Source: G963665545 sp963665545
Lineage (GTDB): Bacteria > Pseudomonadota > Gammaproteobacteria > Xanthomonadales > SZUA-36
Length of the DNA stretch: 64,000 nt
Assembly (NCBI GenBank): GCA_963665545.2
Contig: CAXXKZ010000007.1
Span: forward strand, 434,001 to 498,000
Direction of reading: 5' to 3'
Of this stretch, positions 27,256-40,325 are shown in pieces. Made by a program: the position numbers and the translations under genes. Positions within the stretch are counted from its first letter, which is position 1, and each line of letters starts with the position of its first letter. The notes beneath the pieces were generated by a model that did not search any database, was not told the DNA's origin, and was given only the letters and a program-made list of their open reading frames with translations.

Positions 27256-28585
27256 GCTCAGACGCACTGTCAGTCAGGTACTCAGCCAATTGGGTAACAG
27301 CCGAGAGGCGCGCTATTACCTGCGCCAGTTCAGCAGCGACAGTTCACCCAATTTCGCCGTCATCAAGGTCGGTGGTGCGGTCATCGAAGGGCAGACCGCA
27401 GCGTTGGCGGGCGCGTTGGCATTCCTACGCAACTTGGGATTGATGCCGATCATTCTGCATGGCGCCGGTCCACAACTTGACGATGCGCTTTCCTCGGCCG
27501 GCGTGAAAACCGTAAAAAAGGATGGCCTGAGGGTGACCGGGCCCGAGGTGATGGAAATAGCGCGCCCGGTTATTTACCGCGCCAACCGCCGCCTGGTACA
27601 GGCTCTGGAAGAACAGGGTGTGAGGGCCCAGGGAATTCAGCACGGGGTATTTAACTGCGACTACCTGGATGCCGCCCGGTATGGTCTCGTCGGTGCCGTC
27701 AAAAAGGTCGACCTGGAAGGCATCGACGACGTGATCGGCGCTGGAGCCCTGCCTGTTGTCGCCTGCCTGGGAGAGAATTCAACCGGTCAGGTCCTCAACA
27801 TCAATGCTGACATTGCTGCACGGGAACTCGTTTGGGCAGTGCGGCCGCTAAAGATCATCTTTCTTACGGGTACCGGTGGTCTGTTGGACGAGTCGGGCCG
27901 GATCATTTCCTCAATTAGCCTCAGAAATGATTTCGAGTTTCTGCGTAGCCAAGCGTGGTTGCATTCAGGGATGTTGCTGAAACTGGAGCAGATCGAAAGC
28001 ATGCTGCGTGCGCTGCCGGATACGGCGTCGGTTTCCATCACATCGGTTGAAAACCTAGCGCGAGAATTGTTCACTCACCGGGGTGCCGGCACGCTGATCC
28101 GCGCTGGTGAGGCTGTGGTTGAAGAGAAGCGTATCAGCAGTGACCTGCAATCCGTGGTCCATAAACTGCTCGAGGAAAGTTTCCATCGCACCCTGCCGAA
28201 GGACTATTTCGATGACTTGCCGGTTGAGTATATCCTGAGAAGCGAATCCAACGGCGCAATTGCCATTGTCCTCAAAGGTGTGGATGGGATCCCATACCTG
28301 GATAAATTTGCCGTCACTCCCGAAGCCCAGGGCGCCGGTCTGGGCGCGGCAGTATGGCAGGCCATGATCAATCTTTGTCCCCAGCTTTACTGGCGTTCGC
28401 GCACCGACAACCCATTAACACGCTGGTACTTTGAGCAGGCGGATGCAAGCTTCAGTGGAGACGATTGGGTTTCATTCAGCATCGGCGTTGAGGAATTTTC
28501 ACAGCTGCAGCGTTGCCGGGATGACAGCCTGGCCAGGAAAGACATTTGGTGCAGTCAGCCGGCAACAGGGGGTGAGCATGATTAG
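27248..28585 (+). CDS. argB: bifunctional N-acetylglutamate synthase-kinase
   Basis: One 445-residue chain supplies the first two steps. Residues about 35-285 form the acetylglutamate-kinase fold (FAVIKVGGAVIEG, MPIILHGAGPQLDDAL, LPVVACLGENSTGQVLNINA). Residues about 290-440 form a GNAT acetyltransferase domain (DDLPVEYILRSESNGAIAIV, LDKFAVTPEAQGAGLGAAVW, WRSRTDNPLTRWYF). This NAGS-K fusion is described from Xanthomonas and relatives and replaces separate ArgA and ArgB. Feedback inhibition by arginine is known for such enzymes and would act alongside the proposed attenuator. The start overlaps argE' and the stop overlaps argC by eight bases. Confidence 0.9.
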   Translation: MDKLRRTVSQVLSQLGNSREARYYLRQFSSDSSPNFAVIKVGGAVIEGQTAALAGALAFLRNLGLMPIILHGAGPQLDDALSSAGVKTVKKDGLRVTGPEVMEIARPVIYRANRRLVQALEEQGVRAQGIQHGVFNCDYLDAARYGLVGAVKKVDLEGIDDVIGAGALPVVACLGENSTGQVLNINADIAARELVWAVRPLKIIFLTGTGGLLDESGRIISSISLRNDFEFLRSQAWLHSGMLLKLEQIESMLRALPDTASVSITSVENLARELFTHRGAGTLIRAGEAVVEEKRISSDLQSVVHKLLEESFHRTLPKDYFDDLPVEYILRSESNGAIAIVLKGVDGIPYLDKFAVTPEAQGAGLGAAVWQAMINLCPQLYWRSRTDNPLTRWYFEQADASFSGDDWVSFSIGVEEFSQLQRCRDDSLARKDIWCSQPATGGEHD

Positions 28586-29525
28586 TGTTGCTGTCATTGG
28601 CGCACGCGGTTACACCGGTTCGGCACTGTTGCCACTCATTCACCATCACCCGAAATTTGAACTGGTGGCAGTCGGATCACGCAGTGTGGCGGGCCGTGCC
28701 GTTATCGATGAGGTAGATGGCATGGAGGGGTGTGCGTTGGCTTTCACGGACATAACGGCCGAAACCATCGGGGCAGTTGTCGCCGATGCCTTTATTCTGG
28801 CCATGCCAAACGGCCATGCGGCGGGCTATGTTTCCGGCATCGAAGAGCACAATGCAGGGTCAGCCATAGTTGACCTGAGCGCAGACTATCGCTTCGATGC
28901 GGATTGGGTGTATGGCCAACCGGAGCGGTTTGAAAGCACCATTCGAGGAGCGCGCAGGATTTCAAATCCAGGCTGCTATGCAACCGGCGCGCAACTGGCG
29001 CTGGCGCCTTTGCTCAAGCGTCTGGTTTCGTCCCCGGCGGTATTCGGCGTTTCGGGATACAGTGGCGCGGGCACAAAACCGTCCAGGAGCAACGACCCCG
29101 AAGTGCTGCGGGACAATCTCATTCCGTACAGCCTGGTGGATCATATCCACGAGAAGGAAGCCGGCCGACACCTGCAACGGGATATTCGCCTGCATCCCCA
29201 TGTGGCGCCGTTCTTCCGCGGTATCAGCCTGACGGTTTCGGCCGAACTCGATGCGCCGTCGAGCGCCATTGACTTGCTCGAGGAATTCAAGAAATTCTAT
29301 CGAGGGCAGCCCTTGGTTCGCGTGCAGTCCGGCACACCGGAGGTCAGCCAGGTGCGTCACACACATAACGTCATCATCGGCGGTTTTGCGGTCAGCGAAC
29401 AGCGGCCGACAAACATTGCCTTTGTTGCCGTGCTGGACAATCTGTTGAAAGGGGCAGCGAGCCAAGCAGTGCAGAACCTGAACCTGGCGTTTGATCTGGA
29501 ACCACTGATGGGGCTTGAATCATGA
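28578..29525 (+). CDS. argC: N-acetyl-gamma-glutamyl-phosphate reductase
   Basis: NADPH-dependent reduction of acetylglutamyl phosphate to the semialdehyde. The 315-residue product begins MISVAVIGARGYTGSALLPL (nucleotide-binding motif) and carries the catalytic cysteine in ISNPGCYATGAQLALAP near residue 133, then SGYSGAGTKPS and HIHEKEAGRHL. I set the start at ATG 28578, just inside the end of argB, because upstream in-frame codons would read through argB's acetyltransferase domain. The last four bases overlap argH. Confidence 0.9.
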   Translation: MISVAVIGARGYTGSALLPLIHHHPKFELVAVGSRSVAGRAVIDEVDGMEGCALAFTDITAETIGAVVADAFILAMPNGHAAGYVSGIEEHNAGSAIVDLSADYRFDADWVYGQPERFESTIRGARRISNPGCYATGAQLALAPLLKRLVSSPAVFGVSGYSGAGTKPSRSNDPEVLRDNLIPYSLVDHIHEKEAGRHLQRDIRLHPHVAPFFRGISLTVSAELDAPSSAIDLLEEFKKFYRGQPLVRVQSGTPEVSQVRHTHNVIIGGFAVSEQRPTNIAFVAVLDNLLKGAASQAVQNLNLAFDLEPLMGLES

Positions 29526-30850
29526 GCAAATTACTCTGGAAATCAGCCACGAGCGAGGCCGTCGACAAAGTCATCATGGCGTTCATGGCAGGTGAGGATG
29601 TTGTCCTTGACCGGGTGCTTTTGCCTTTCGACATTCAGGCCACCGCTGCCCATGTGTCCGGCCTGCAGAGGATCGGCATCTTGAGTGAGAAGGAGGGAAG
29701 GACTCTTGCTGGCGGTCTGGAGGCGCTCTCCCAGGCATTTGCGGCCGGAGAATTTGTTCTTGATGACCGCTTTGAGGATGGCCACTCTGCCATTGAGCAC
29801 TATCTCACCGACTATGCCGGAGCCCTGGGTGGCAAGGTGCACACCGGACGCAGCCGCAACGACCAGGTTCTTGTCGCCAGTCGCCTGTTTCTGAAACACT
29901 GTCTGTCCACTGTCGCCGGACTAAATGGCGACATCGCTCGCGCCTGCCTTGCCCGCGCGAAACAACATCCCAAAACCCTGATGCCGGGTTATACACATTT
30001 GCAACGCGCGGTGCCTTCGAGCGTTGGCATGTGGATGGGTGGTTTTGCGGAGGCCTTCATCGACAATCTCGCTTATTCAAGATTTACGATTGAGATGATC
30101 GACAGCAATCCGTTGGGTACGGCAGCGGGCTACGGAGTGAACCTGCCGCTTGACCGTGATTTTGTCACTGCTGAATTGGGCTTTGGGAGATTGCAGGTCA
30201 ACCCGGTGTACGCCCAGACCAGTCGGGGAAAATTCGAGGTGATGGCCCTGCAAGCCGCGGGTCACGCATTGCAGGATGTCCGCCGCCTGGCCTGGGATCT
30301 GAGCCTGTTCACTACCCATGAATTTAATTTCATCAGCCTGCCCGGGTCTTTCACCACCGGCTCTTCGATAATGCCGAACAAGTCCAATCCGGATGGCGTC
30401 GAGTTGCTCCGGGGTTCGGTCGCTGTCGTTGCTGCAGCGGTTAACGAAATTCAGGCGGTAACGGCGCTGCCTTCCGGTTACCATCGCGATTTGCAATTGA
30501 CCAAACCGCCGCTGATCAGGGGTATGCAAATGGCGCTTCGTGCCCTGGCCATCGTACCAACCCTGATCGAGGGGCTGGAGTTTCTGACCGACAATATGAA
30601 GGCCGCCATCAGTCCGGAGATGTACGCTACCGATCTGGCCATTGCCAATGCAGCGCAGGGCATGGCCTTTCGGGAAGCTTACCTCAAGGCCAAGGATGAG
30701 CTCGTGCAGACGCCTGACGGCGGGCCTGAATCGAGTTTGGATCGGCGGGTTTCACCGGGCGCAGCCGGGGACCTCAGGCTGAATCAGATGGGCGAAATAC
30801 TGGCGTTGGAATCGGCGAAATTGGAGCGGATCATTGGCTCAGGTGTTTGA
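29522..30850 (+). CDS. argH: argininosuccinate lyase
   Basis: Last enzyme of the operon: splits argininosuccinate to arginine and fumarate. The 442-residue product has the fumarase/aspartase superfamily signature GSSIMPNKSNPD near residue 280, together with EDGHSAIEHYLTD, GKVHTGRSRNDQVLV and MPGYTHLQRAVPSS, the usual substrate loops. ATG overlaps the argC stop. No terminator is visible in the 47 bases before the first rrn promoter, so read-through into the rrn leader is possible. Confidence 0.92.
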   Translation: MSKLLWKSATSEAVDKVIMAFMAGEDVVLDRVLLPFDIQATAAHVSGLQRIGILSEKEGRTLAGGLEALSQAFAAGEFVLDDRFEDGHSAIEHYLTDYAGALGGKVHTGRSRNDQVLVASRLFLKHCLSTVAGLNGDIARACLARAKQHPKTLMPGYTHLQRAVPSSVGMWMGGFAEAFIDNLAYSRFTIEMIDSNPLGTAAGYGVNLPLDRDFVTAELGFGRLQVNPVYAQTSRGKFEVMALQAAGHALQDVRRLAWDLSLFTTHEFNFISLPGSFTTGSSIMPNKSNPDGVELLRGSVAVVAAAVNEIQAVTALPSGYHRDLQLTKPPLIRGMQMALRALAIVPTLIEGLEFLTDNMKAAISPEMYATDLAIANAAQGMAFREAYLKAKDELVQTPDGGPESSLDRRVSPGAAGDLRLNQMGEILALESAKLERIIGSGV

Positions 30851-30897
30851 CGCCTGAACTGCCCCCAAAAAAATCTTCACTTTTTGTCTTCGCGTGC

Positions 30898-30925
30898 TTG
30901 ACGTGCCGGATTTTCGCCCTATAAT
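30898..30925 (+). promoter_or_regulatory. rrn promoter P1
   Basis: TTGACG (30898-30903), a 16-base spacer and TATAAT (30920-30925), followed by a GC-rich discriminator (GCGCCCC). The perfect -10, short spacer and GC-rich start region are typical of growth-rate-regulated rRNA promoters. An A/T-rich stretch lies just upstream. Confidence 0.75.
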
Positions 30926-31002
30926 GCGCCCCTCGTCCGGTTGATTTTGATACCGGATGAGCGCCCAAAGGAAAACTTTTTGGTTTTTTTTAATTTTGTG
31001 CG

Positions 31003-31032
31003 TTGACGACAAATTTGTGGTTGGCGTATAAT
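31003..31032 (+). promoter_or_regulatory. rrn promoter P2
   Basis: TTGACG (31003-31008), an 18-base spacer and TATAAT (31027-31032), then GGGCGGC. This second strong promoter about 105 bases after P1 reproduces the tandem-promoter design of proteobacterial rrn operons. The remaining bases up to 31200 hold no gene that I can support. Confidence 0.72.
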
Positions 31033-31203
31033 GGGCGGCTCGCCCTGCACCAGATGGAGATTTTGGAATTCTTCTGGCGCGGCGATCCGAAAGGGTTTAG
31101 CCGCGGTATCGTAGTGCGAGATGGTTGGTGAAACGCCAACCAACACTAGGGAAGCGAAATGCTCCCGGTTGTGTCTTCGGACAACAACTATCGCCGCCGG
31201 CGC

Positions 31204-31244
31204 GGGTTCTTTAACAACACACAGGTAACTTGTGTGGGCGCTCA
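31204..31244 (+). promoter_or_regulatory. rrn leader: boxA and 5' arm of 16S processing stem
   Basis: GGTTCTTTAACAACAC (from 31205) resembles boxA, the site where the Nus complex loads to prevent premature termination. It is followed by 31223-31244, which is complementary to 32995-33017 downstream of 16S with one bulged base. That long duplex around the 16S gene is the expected RNase III substrate. Confidence 0.65.
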
Positions 31245-31400
31245 TGTCATGGAATTTGCCATGTTATAGAGAGCGACCATGCCCTGATAGGCAGGATCCG
31301 CGCTTATGGATTCTGCAACAGAGCATAAAGGTCAAGTTCTCAGCTAGAAGATATAGATGGCAGGCTGCAGGTCATACTGTGGTCCTAAATCGAAAACTTT

Positions 31401-32970
<1,570 letters not shown>

Positions 32971-32994
32971 AAAGAGAAAGCATTTTTCGAGGTG

Positions 32995-33017
32995 TGAGCG
33001 CCCAACACAAGTTACCT
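32995..33017 (+). promoter_or_regulatory. 3' arm of the 16S processing stem
   Basis: TGAGCGCCC-A-ACACAAGTTACCT is complementary to 31223-31244 with a single extra A, closing a helix of about 22 pairs around 16S. Such duplexes are cut by RNase III in pre-rRNA. Confidence 0.65.
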
Positions 33018-33018
33018 G

Positions 33019-33054
33019 GAAAGCCTGAACGTGTTTATGGCACGTGGGCTTTTT
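33019..33054 (+). terminator. terminator-like hairpin in the spacer just after 16S
   Basis: AAAGCC plus ACGTG (33020-33033) pairs with CACGT plus GGGCTTTTT (33041-33054), giving a stem followed by a T run. It resembles an intrinsic terminator, but rRNA transcription must pass it. It may be overridden by boxA antitermination or serve as a processing hairpin. Confidence 0.4.
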
Positions 33055-33121
33055 AATATTGCAACCGGCCAGATAGCATATGTCTGTTCGTGCCCCTCAA
33101 TGGAGGGCTTTTACGAAGAGA

Positions 33122-33220
33122 TTTTTGTGCGAATCAAGGCGCCGCGCCGAGAAGAGCGAGGGAGCATACTCCAGTATGCGACCGAGCGATGAACAAGCGC
33201 AACGCAGAGACGCGCAAAAA
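33122..33220 (+). repeat. rrn spacer palindrome 1
   Basis: Outer arms TTTTTGTGCG and CGCGCAAAAA enclose an inner perfect hairpin GCATACT-CC-AGTATGC (33164-33179) flanked by GAGGGA on the left and CGACCGAG on the right. Two other spacer palindromes share this core architecture (33896-34001, and 36933-37061 on the opposite strand). Confidence 0.6.
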
Positions 33221-33234
33221 GATCGAGTAAAAGA

Positions 33235-33308
<74 letters not shown>

Positions 33309-33311
<3 letters not shown>

Positions 33312-33395
33312 GATTTGCGCAGGTCGGCCGATCACTCCACCTTGCATAGCAGGCTATGCGGCGGTATCGCGATCGACCCACCTGCACAAATCTGG
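33309..33395 (+). repeat. rrn spacer palindrome 2, between the two tRNAs
   Basis: CCAGATTTG-C-GCAGGT pairs with ACCTGC-A-CAAATCTGG; the first bases are the tRNA-Ile CCA end. A perfect inner hairpin GCATAGC-AG-GCTATGC lies at 33344-33359. The duplex may hold the tRNA 3' end in a structure for processing. Confidence 0.55.
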
Positions 33396-33433
33396 ATATT
33401 GAATCCGGAAGATTGATGAGGCCTTACCACAGC

Positions 33434-33509
<76 letters not shown>

Positions 33510-33633
33510 TTGTGGTACCAGGTCTATTGGGCCGAGGTTGCATAACAAGAGATTTTTGATAGCGTCAGATTTACCGGAAAGCGAAATGCCAAACCGGGGA
33601 CGATATCAGCGAAACGGCAGTTTTTGGGTCGTT

Positions 33634-33646
33634 TGCTCTTTAACAA
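33634..33646 (+). promoter_or_regulatory. boxA in the 16S-23S spacer
   Basis: TGCTCTTTAACAA is a textbook boxA, the Nus-factor loading site that keeps transcription antiterminated through 23S. The rest of the 33510-34024 spacer holds the third palindrome and the 5' processing arm but no gene. Confidence 0.75.
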
Positions 33647-33895
33647 TTTAGGAGTTCTGTCAAGAGCGTCTTGCGTTCAGGACGGTATCAGCGTGATTGT
33701 GATGACCACGCGAAGTGCCGGCATGAACACGAGACTGTGTCAGCGAAGCAGTGTCGACGGTCGTTGTCGATTACTGTTGGTGTTATCAGTCCGCGGAATA
33801 CGATTACCATTCCGCAGTCATAACTCCAGTCCGGCGTCAATTTCCAGGGTCATGTCTATACAACATGACTCACCAGGAAAGTGGCGCCATTTCAA

Positions 33896-34001
33896 GCCAG
33901 GTTTCCGCAATCAAGGCGGAGCGCGAGCGAGACGATGGGAGCGTATTTCAATACGCGACCGTCGCGAGTGAACGCTCCAACGTAGAGTGCGGGAAGCTGG
34001 C
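33896..34001 (+). repeat. rrn spacer palindrome 3
   Basis: Arms GCCAGGTTTCCGCA (33896-33909) and TGCGGGAAGCTGGC (33988-34001) enclose an inner hairpin GCGTATT-TC-AATACGC (33941-33956). It shares AATCAAGGCG, GGGAGC and CGACCG spacing with palindrome 1, so the two are diverged copies of one element. Confidence 0.55.
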
Positions 34002-34024
34002 GCAGAAAGGGCTTTGGGTTATAT

Positions 34025-36917
<2,893 letters not shown>

Positions 36918-36932
36918 ATAACACCAAAACCC

Positions 36933-37061
36933 TTTTTGGCTTTTCCATTTTCGCGATGGCGGCGCCTGAACACTCCACCGATTCGGTCGTGTACTGATGT
37001 ACACTCCCGCAGTCGGTTCCGTGTCCAGACACCACCCTCACGAAAATGGCTTCGCCAAAAA
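36933..37061 (-). repeat. rrn spacer palindrome 4, between 23S and 5S
   Basis: TTTTTGGC/CCATTTTCG on the left mirrors CGAAAATGG/GCCAAAAA on the right, and an inner hairpin GTGTAC-TGAT-GTACAC lies at 36989-37004. Read on the minus strand it shows GGGAGTGTAC...GTACACGACCGA, the same pattern as palindrome 1, so it is an inverted copy. Confidence 0.55.
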
Positions 37062-37134
37062 CAGTAGCTTTGTTTGACACAGAAATAGCTTTTGACAGAA
37101 TTCCAAATGTAGGGAGCAAGCGGTAGCTTGCTTC

Positions 37135-37280
37135 TGATGAGGCCTTGGCCTTCTTTCTACGTCATCCCGGACTTGATCCGGGACCCATAGGGAGGTGGTA
37201 AGTTGGTAAGAGTGAAGGCTCTGCCAACGTGTCGAGGCCCCGGGTATCGGATCAAGTCCGGCATGACGTAATCCGGGGAG
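37135..37280. repeat. CATCCCGGACTTGATCCGGG repeat, copy 1
   Basis: This fills the rest of the 23S-5S gap. A 55-base stretch (37135-37189) is identical to 42344-42398. The element has inverted ends: CGTCATCCCGGACTTGATCC at 37160 and, reversed, CGTCATGCCGGACTTGATCC read on the minus strand near 37250-37270. The same core motif is widespread as an intergenic repeat in proteobacteria. Confidence 0.7.
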
Positions 37281-37307
37281 GTTTCGACGCAAGCGTCTCA
37301 ATCCTTT

Positions 37308-37425
37308 TGCCTGGCGGCAAAAGAGCGTTGGTCCCACCTGATCCCATACCGAACTCAGCAGTGAAACGATGCATCGCCGATGGTAGTGCGGGAGTTCCCG
37401 TGTGAGAGTAGGTCACTGCCAGGCG
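37308..37425 (+). rRNA. rrf: 5S ribosomal RNA
   Basis: About 118 bases from TGCCTGGCGGCAAAAGAGCG to CACTGCCAGGC, with the family core GGTCCCACCTGATCCCATAC, CGAACTCAGCAGTGAAACG and CGATGGTAGTG. The 5' and 3' ends pair (GCCTGGC with GCCAGGC). It is separated from 23S by an unusually long 390 bases filled with repeats. Confidence 0.95.
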
Positions 37426-37433
37426 CCAAAAGT

Positions 37434-37470
37434 AAAACCCCTTCCGTGCATGCGGAAGGGGTTTTCTTTT
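37434..37470 (+). terminator. rrn operon terminator
   Basis: AAAACCCCTTCCG (37434-37446) pairs with CGGAAGGGGTTTT (37453-37465) around a six-base loop, followed by CTTTT. A strong, symmetrical intrinsic terminator nine bases after 5S. Confidence 0.88.
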
Positions 37471-37560
37471 GCCCGGCTCTTCTGTTGGCAGTAACCTGAA
37501 GTGGTCCAATAGATTGTACAACCCAGTTAAGAGATAATTTATTTAACTGGGAGAAGTAAA

Positions 37561-37854
37561 TTGAGAAGAAGAAAAAAGTATTCAAAGGAGTTCAAACTGG
37601 ATGCAGTCAGTTTGGTAGTCGATCAAGGTTATAGCCGTGCAGAAGCTGCCAGAAGCCTTGGGCTTAATGGCAATATGCTCGGTCGTTGGGTTTCAGAACA
37701 CCGAGCCGATGGTGGGCAATCTTTCCGCGGGAACGGCAAACTCACCCCGGAACAGGAAGAAATCCGGAAGTTAAGATCGCAGGTCAAAAACCTGAAAATG
37801 GAGAAAGAAATCCTAAAAAAAGCGACGGTCTTCTTTGCCAAAGAAATGAAATGA
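37561..37854 (+). CDS. IS3-family transposase OrfA
   Basis: A 97-residue DNA-binding subunit with the IS3-type helix-turn-helix (YSKEFKLDAVSLVVDQGYS to AARSLGLNGNMLGRWVSEHR) and a C-terminal leucine-zipper-like stretch (IRKLRSQVKNLKMEKEIL). TTG start at 37561. A run of seven A (37814-37820) in frame as CTA AAA AAA GCG is a classical -1 slippery site. The -1 frame stays open from there into orfB, so an OrfAB fusion would be made by programmed frameshifting in the intact element. Confidence 0.85.
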   Translation: MRRRKKYSKEFKLDAVSLVVDQGYSRAEAARSLGLNGNMLGRWVSEHRADGGQSFRGNGKLTPEQEEIRKLRSQVKNLKMEKEILKKATVFFAKEMK

Positions 37855-38034
37855 AATATTTGTTTGTCACCCAACACAAGAAGACCTGGCCAATCGACCT
37901 GATGTGTCGAGTACTGGGTGTCAGCCGACAAGGTTATTACCACTATCGGCGAATTACAGAAGCCAGGCTGGCGGATCCGGAGCACCAGGAGATGCTGGAC
38001 TGGATGAAGGATATAGCCGTTGCCAGCCAATATA

Positions 38035-39419
38035 GAGCTATTGTCAAATCTGGTGTTTAGCCATTTGATTCAAGCGGCGACCTGATCAATCTCTTTTACC
38101 TCGATCCCATCTTTGAATTTCACCCCCGTAATCACCTTGGCCAGGTAATCAAAGCCGCGTAGCCGGCGCCATTTCTTTTCCGCACACTGGCTCAATTTGA
38201 ACATCATATGCAACATGCCATTGCGCGTCAGACAACCTTTGGATCTTTTGGTCCGGTGGCGGATGGTGGCAAAGGTGGATTCAATCGGGTTGCTGGTCCG
38301 GATGCTCTGCCAGTGTTGGGCCGGAAAATCATAAAATGCCAACAGTTCATCCCGATCCTTGAGCAAACAGCTCGTCGCTTTCGGGTATTTCGCCTCAAAG
38401 ATCTCAATAAACAAATCAAACGCCTTGTTTGCATCATCCTTGGTTTCCGCCTGCCAGATGGCGTGCAGGGCCTGCTTGGCTTTGGGTTGTGCGGATTTCG
38501 GCAAACAATTCAGTACATTCATGGTCTTGTGCATCCAGCAGCGTTGCTGGCGGCTGGCCGGAAAGATTTCATCCAGCGCCGCCCAAAAACCCATCGCACC
38601 ATCACCAATCGCCAGTTGTGGGGCGCTCATGCCGCGCGACTTCAGATTCAGCAACACCTCACGCCAACTCTGAGTCGATTCCCGCACCCCGTCCTCAATC
38701 GCCAGAAAATGTTTTTCGCCGCGTTCATTGACACCAATGATCACCAGCGCGCAGAGCTTGGCATCCTCCGCCCGCAGCCCACTGTAGACACCATCAGCCC
38801 AGACATACACCCACCGGTCCTGTCCCAGGCGACGCTGGCTCCACGCTCGATATTCCTCCGCCCATACCTGTTTCAGGCGGGATACCGTGCTGGCCGACAG
38901 ACCCTGTGCCTGCGGGCCCACCAGTACCCGCAACGCCTCAGCCATCTCACCGCTGGATACCCCTTTGAGGTACAACCACGGAATGGCTGCCTCGAAAGTC
39001 GCTGTCTTGCGCACATATGGCGGCACCAGCACCGACTGAAAACTCACTGCTTCACCGGTCTTCGAGCGCACCTTGGGAATTCTCACCCGGATCGGTCCCA
39101 GGCCGGTCTGCAACTCACGTTCTGGCAGGTAACCGTTGCGCACCACACCGGCATGACCTGATTCGGTACGCCAATCCTGATACTTGGCCAGCAGCTCCTG
39201 GACTTCACTTTCCACCGCTTCGGCGAGCAGCTTCCGGGCGCCTTCTTTGAGCAATTCGGTCAACGGATCGGCACTGATTGCTCGACGTTCCAGTTCAATA
39301 ACATTATTCTTGTTCATAGTGGCGTATCTCCTTTGGTTGCTTTGAAGTTTGGTAACAACAAATCAACCAGATACGCCGCTTTTTTTCAACTGCTCAAACA
39401 CCAGATTCGATCATAACTC
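38035..39419 (-). mobile_element. IS256-family element, copy 1
   Basis: A 1,385-base element with imperfect terminal inverted repeats (left GAGCTATTGTCAAATCTGG, right, reversed, GAGTTATGATCGAATCTGG) and one transposase on the minus strand. It is flanked by a perfect nine-base direct repeat GCCAATATA (38026-38034 and 39420-39428), the normal target-site duplication, showing simple transposition into IS3 orfB. Confidence 0.93.
38070..39317 (-). CDS. IS256-family (mutator type) transposase, copy 1
   Basis: A complete 415-residue transposase. The DDE residues lie in VYVWADGVYSGLR, LAIGDGAMGFWAAL and SNPIESTFATIRHRTKRSKG, the family signature. The N-terminal DNA-binding region includes RNGYLPERELQTGLGPIRVR. 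It is intact, so this copy could still transpose. The protein is identical to that of the copy at 42673-43920. Confidence 0.93.
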   Translation of the reverse strand: MNKNNVIELERRAISADPLTELLKEGARKLLAEAVESEVQELLAKYQDWRTESGHAGVVRNGYLPERELQTGLGPIRVRIPKVRSKTGEAVSFQSVLVPPYVRKTATFEAAIPWLYLKGVSSGEMAEALRVLVGPQAQGLSASTVSRLKQVWAEEYRAWSQRRLGQDRWVYVWADGVYSGLRAEDAKLCALVIIGVNERGEKHFLAIEDGVRESTQSWREVLLNLKSRGMSAPQLAIGDGAMGFWAALDEIFPASRQQRCWMHKTMNVLNCLPKSAQPKAKQALHAIWQAETKDDANKAFDLFIEIFEAKYPKATSCLLKDRDELLAFYDFPAQHWQSIRTSNPIESTFATIRHRTKRSKGCLTRNGMLHMMFKLSQCAEKKWRRLRGFDYLAKVITGVKFKDGIEVKEIDQVAA

Positions 39420-39536
39420 GCCAATATACCTATGGCCGGTGTCAATGCCGGTTTAAAATTGACCCCCTTTTGTTCATTTATGCCGGTTTAGAATTGACCC
39501 CCCCTGGTTTAATATTCTGATTCATAACTCAAGCGC

Positions 39537-40325
39537 CTAGGAATCAGTTCGTGATTGTTGTGCCAGCCCCAGCACACCAGCCTTTCTTTTGTCTTTAAGC
39601 CGGTAACTTTCGCCCTTTATCTGAATCAGATGTGCGTGGTGCATCAGACGATCCAGCATGGCAGCGGTGAGTGCGCTGTTGCCGGCAAAGGTCACATCCC
39701 ATTGTCCAAAAGATAAGTTAGAGGTCAGGATGATGGAGCCTGCTTCGTAGCGTTTGGCAATCACCTGGAAAAATAGATTAGCCTGATTGCGCTGCAATGG
39801 CAGATAACCCACTTCATCGATGATCAATACGCTCGGTGCCATGAACGAGCGTTTCATCAGTTGTTCCAATCGTTCTTGCCGTTGGGCTTTTTCCAGTTGT
39901 AACACCAGATCCGCTGCAGTGATGAACTTGACCTTCAGGCCACCCAGCGTGGCCAGGTAACCCAGCGCAATCGCCAGGTGGGTTTTACCGACACCACTGG
40001 GTCCGAGCAGGATGATGTTCTCTTTGCGCTCGATAAATGCCAGTGAAGCCAGGTTTTGGATGGCCTTTCTGGGTGCCCCCTTGGCGAACCTAAAATCAAA
40101 GTCATCCAGCAGCTTGATGGCCGGAAAACCGGCAATGCGTACCAGCATGGCTTGTGAGCGTAGTCGTCTTGCATCGAGCTCGGCCTTGAGACAATGTTCC
40201 AGGTAATCACTGAAACTGTGATCAGCTTGCACGGCTTCCTGGGCCAGTACAGCGTACTGATCGGCAACCGCCTTTAGCGTGAGACGTTCGCAGGCACTTT
40301 GAATCCGTTCATCCTGTATGTTCAT
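39537..40325 (-). CDS. istB: IstB-like ATP-binding transposition helper
   Basis: A 262-residue AAA+ ATPase with Walker A LLGPSGVGKTHLAIALGY near residue 110 and Walker B APSVLIIDEVGYLPL. The N-terminal region (DYLEHCLKAELDARRLRSQ) matches IstB proteins, which regulate target choice by IstA. Its start overlaps the istA stop by four bases, as usual in IS21. Confidence 0.92.
   Translation of the reverse strand: MNIQDERIQSACERLTLKAVADQYAVLAQEAVQADHSFSDYLEHCLKAELDARRLRSQAMLVRIAGFPAIKLLDDFDFRFAKGAPRKAIQNLASLAFIERKENIILLGPSGVGKTHLAIALGYLATLGGLKVKFITAADLVLQLEKAQRQERLEQLMKRSFMAPSVLIIDEVGYLPLQRNQANLFFQVIAKRYEAGSIILTSNLSFGQWDVTFAGNSALTAAMLDRLMHHAHLIQIKGESYRLKDKRKAGVLGLAQQSRTDS

Noticed and set aside
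38208..39161. 317-codon plus-strand frame inside IS256 copy 1 (also 42811-43764 in copy 2)
   Set aside because: Antisense shadow of the transposase; its conservation between copies only reflects the identity of the IS.
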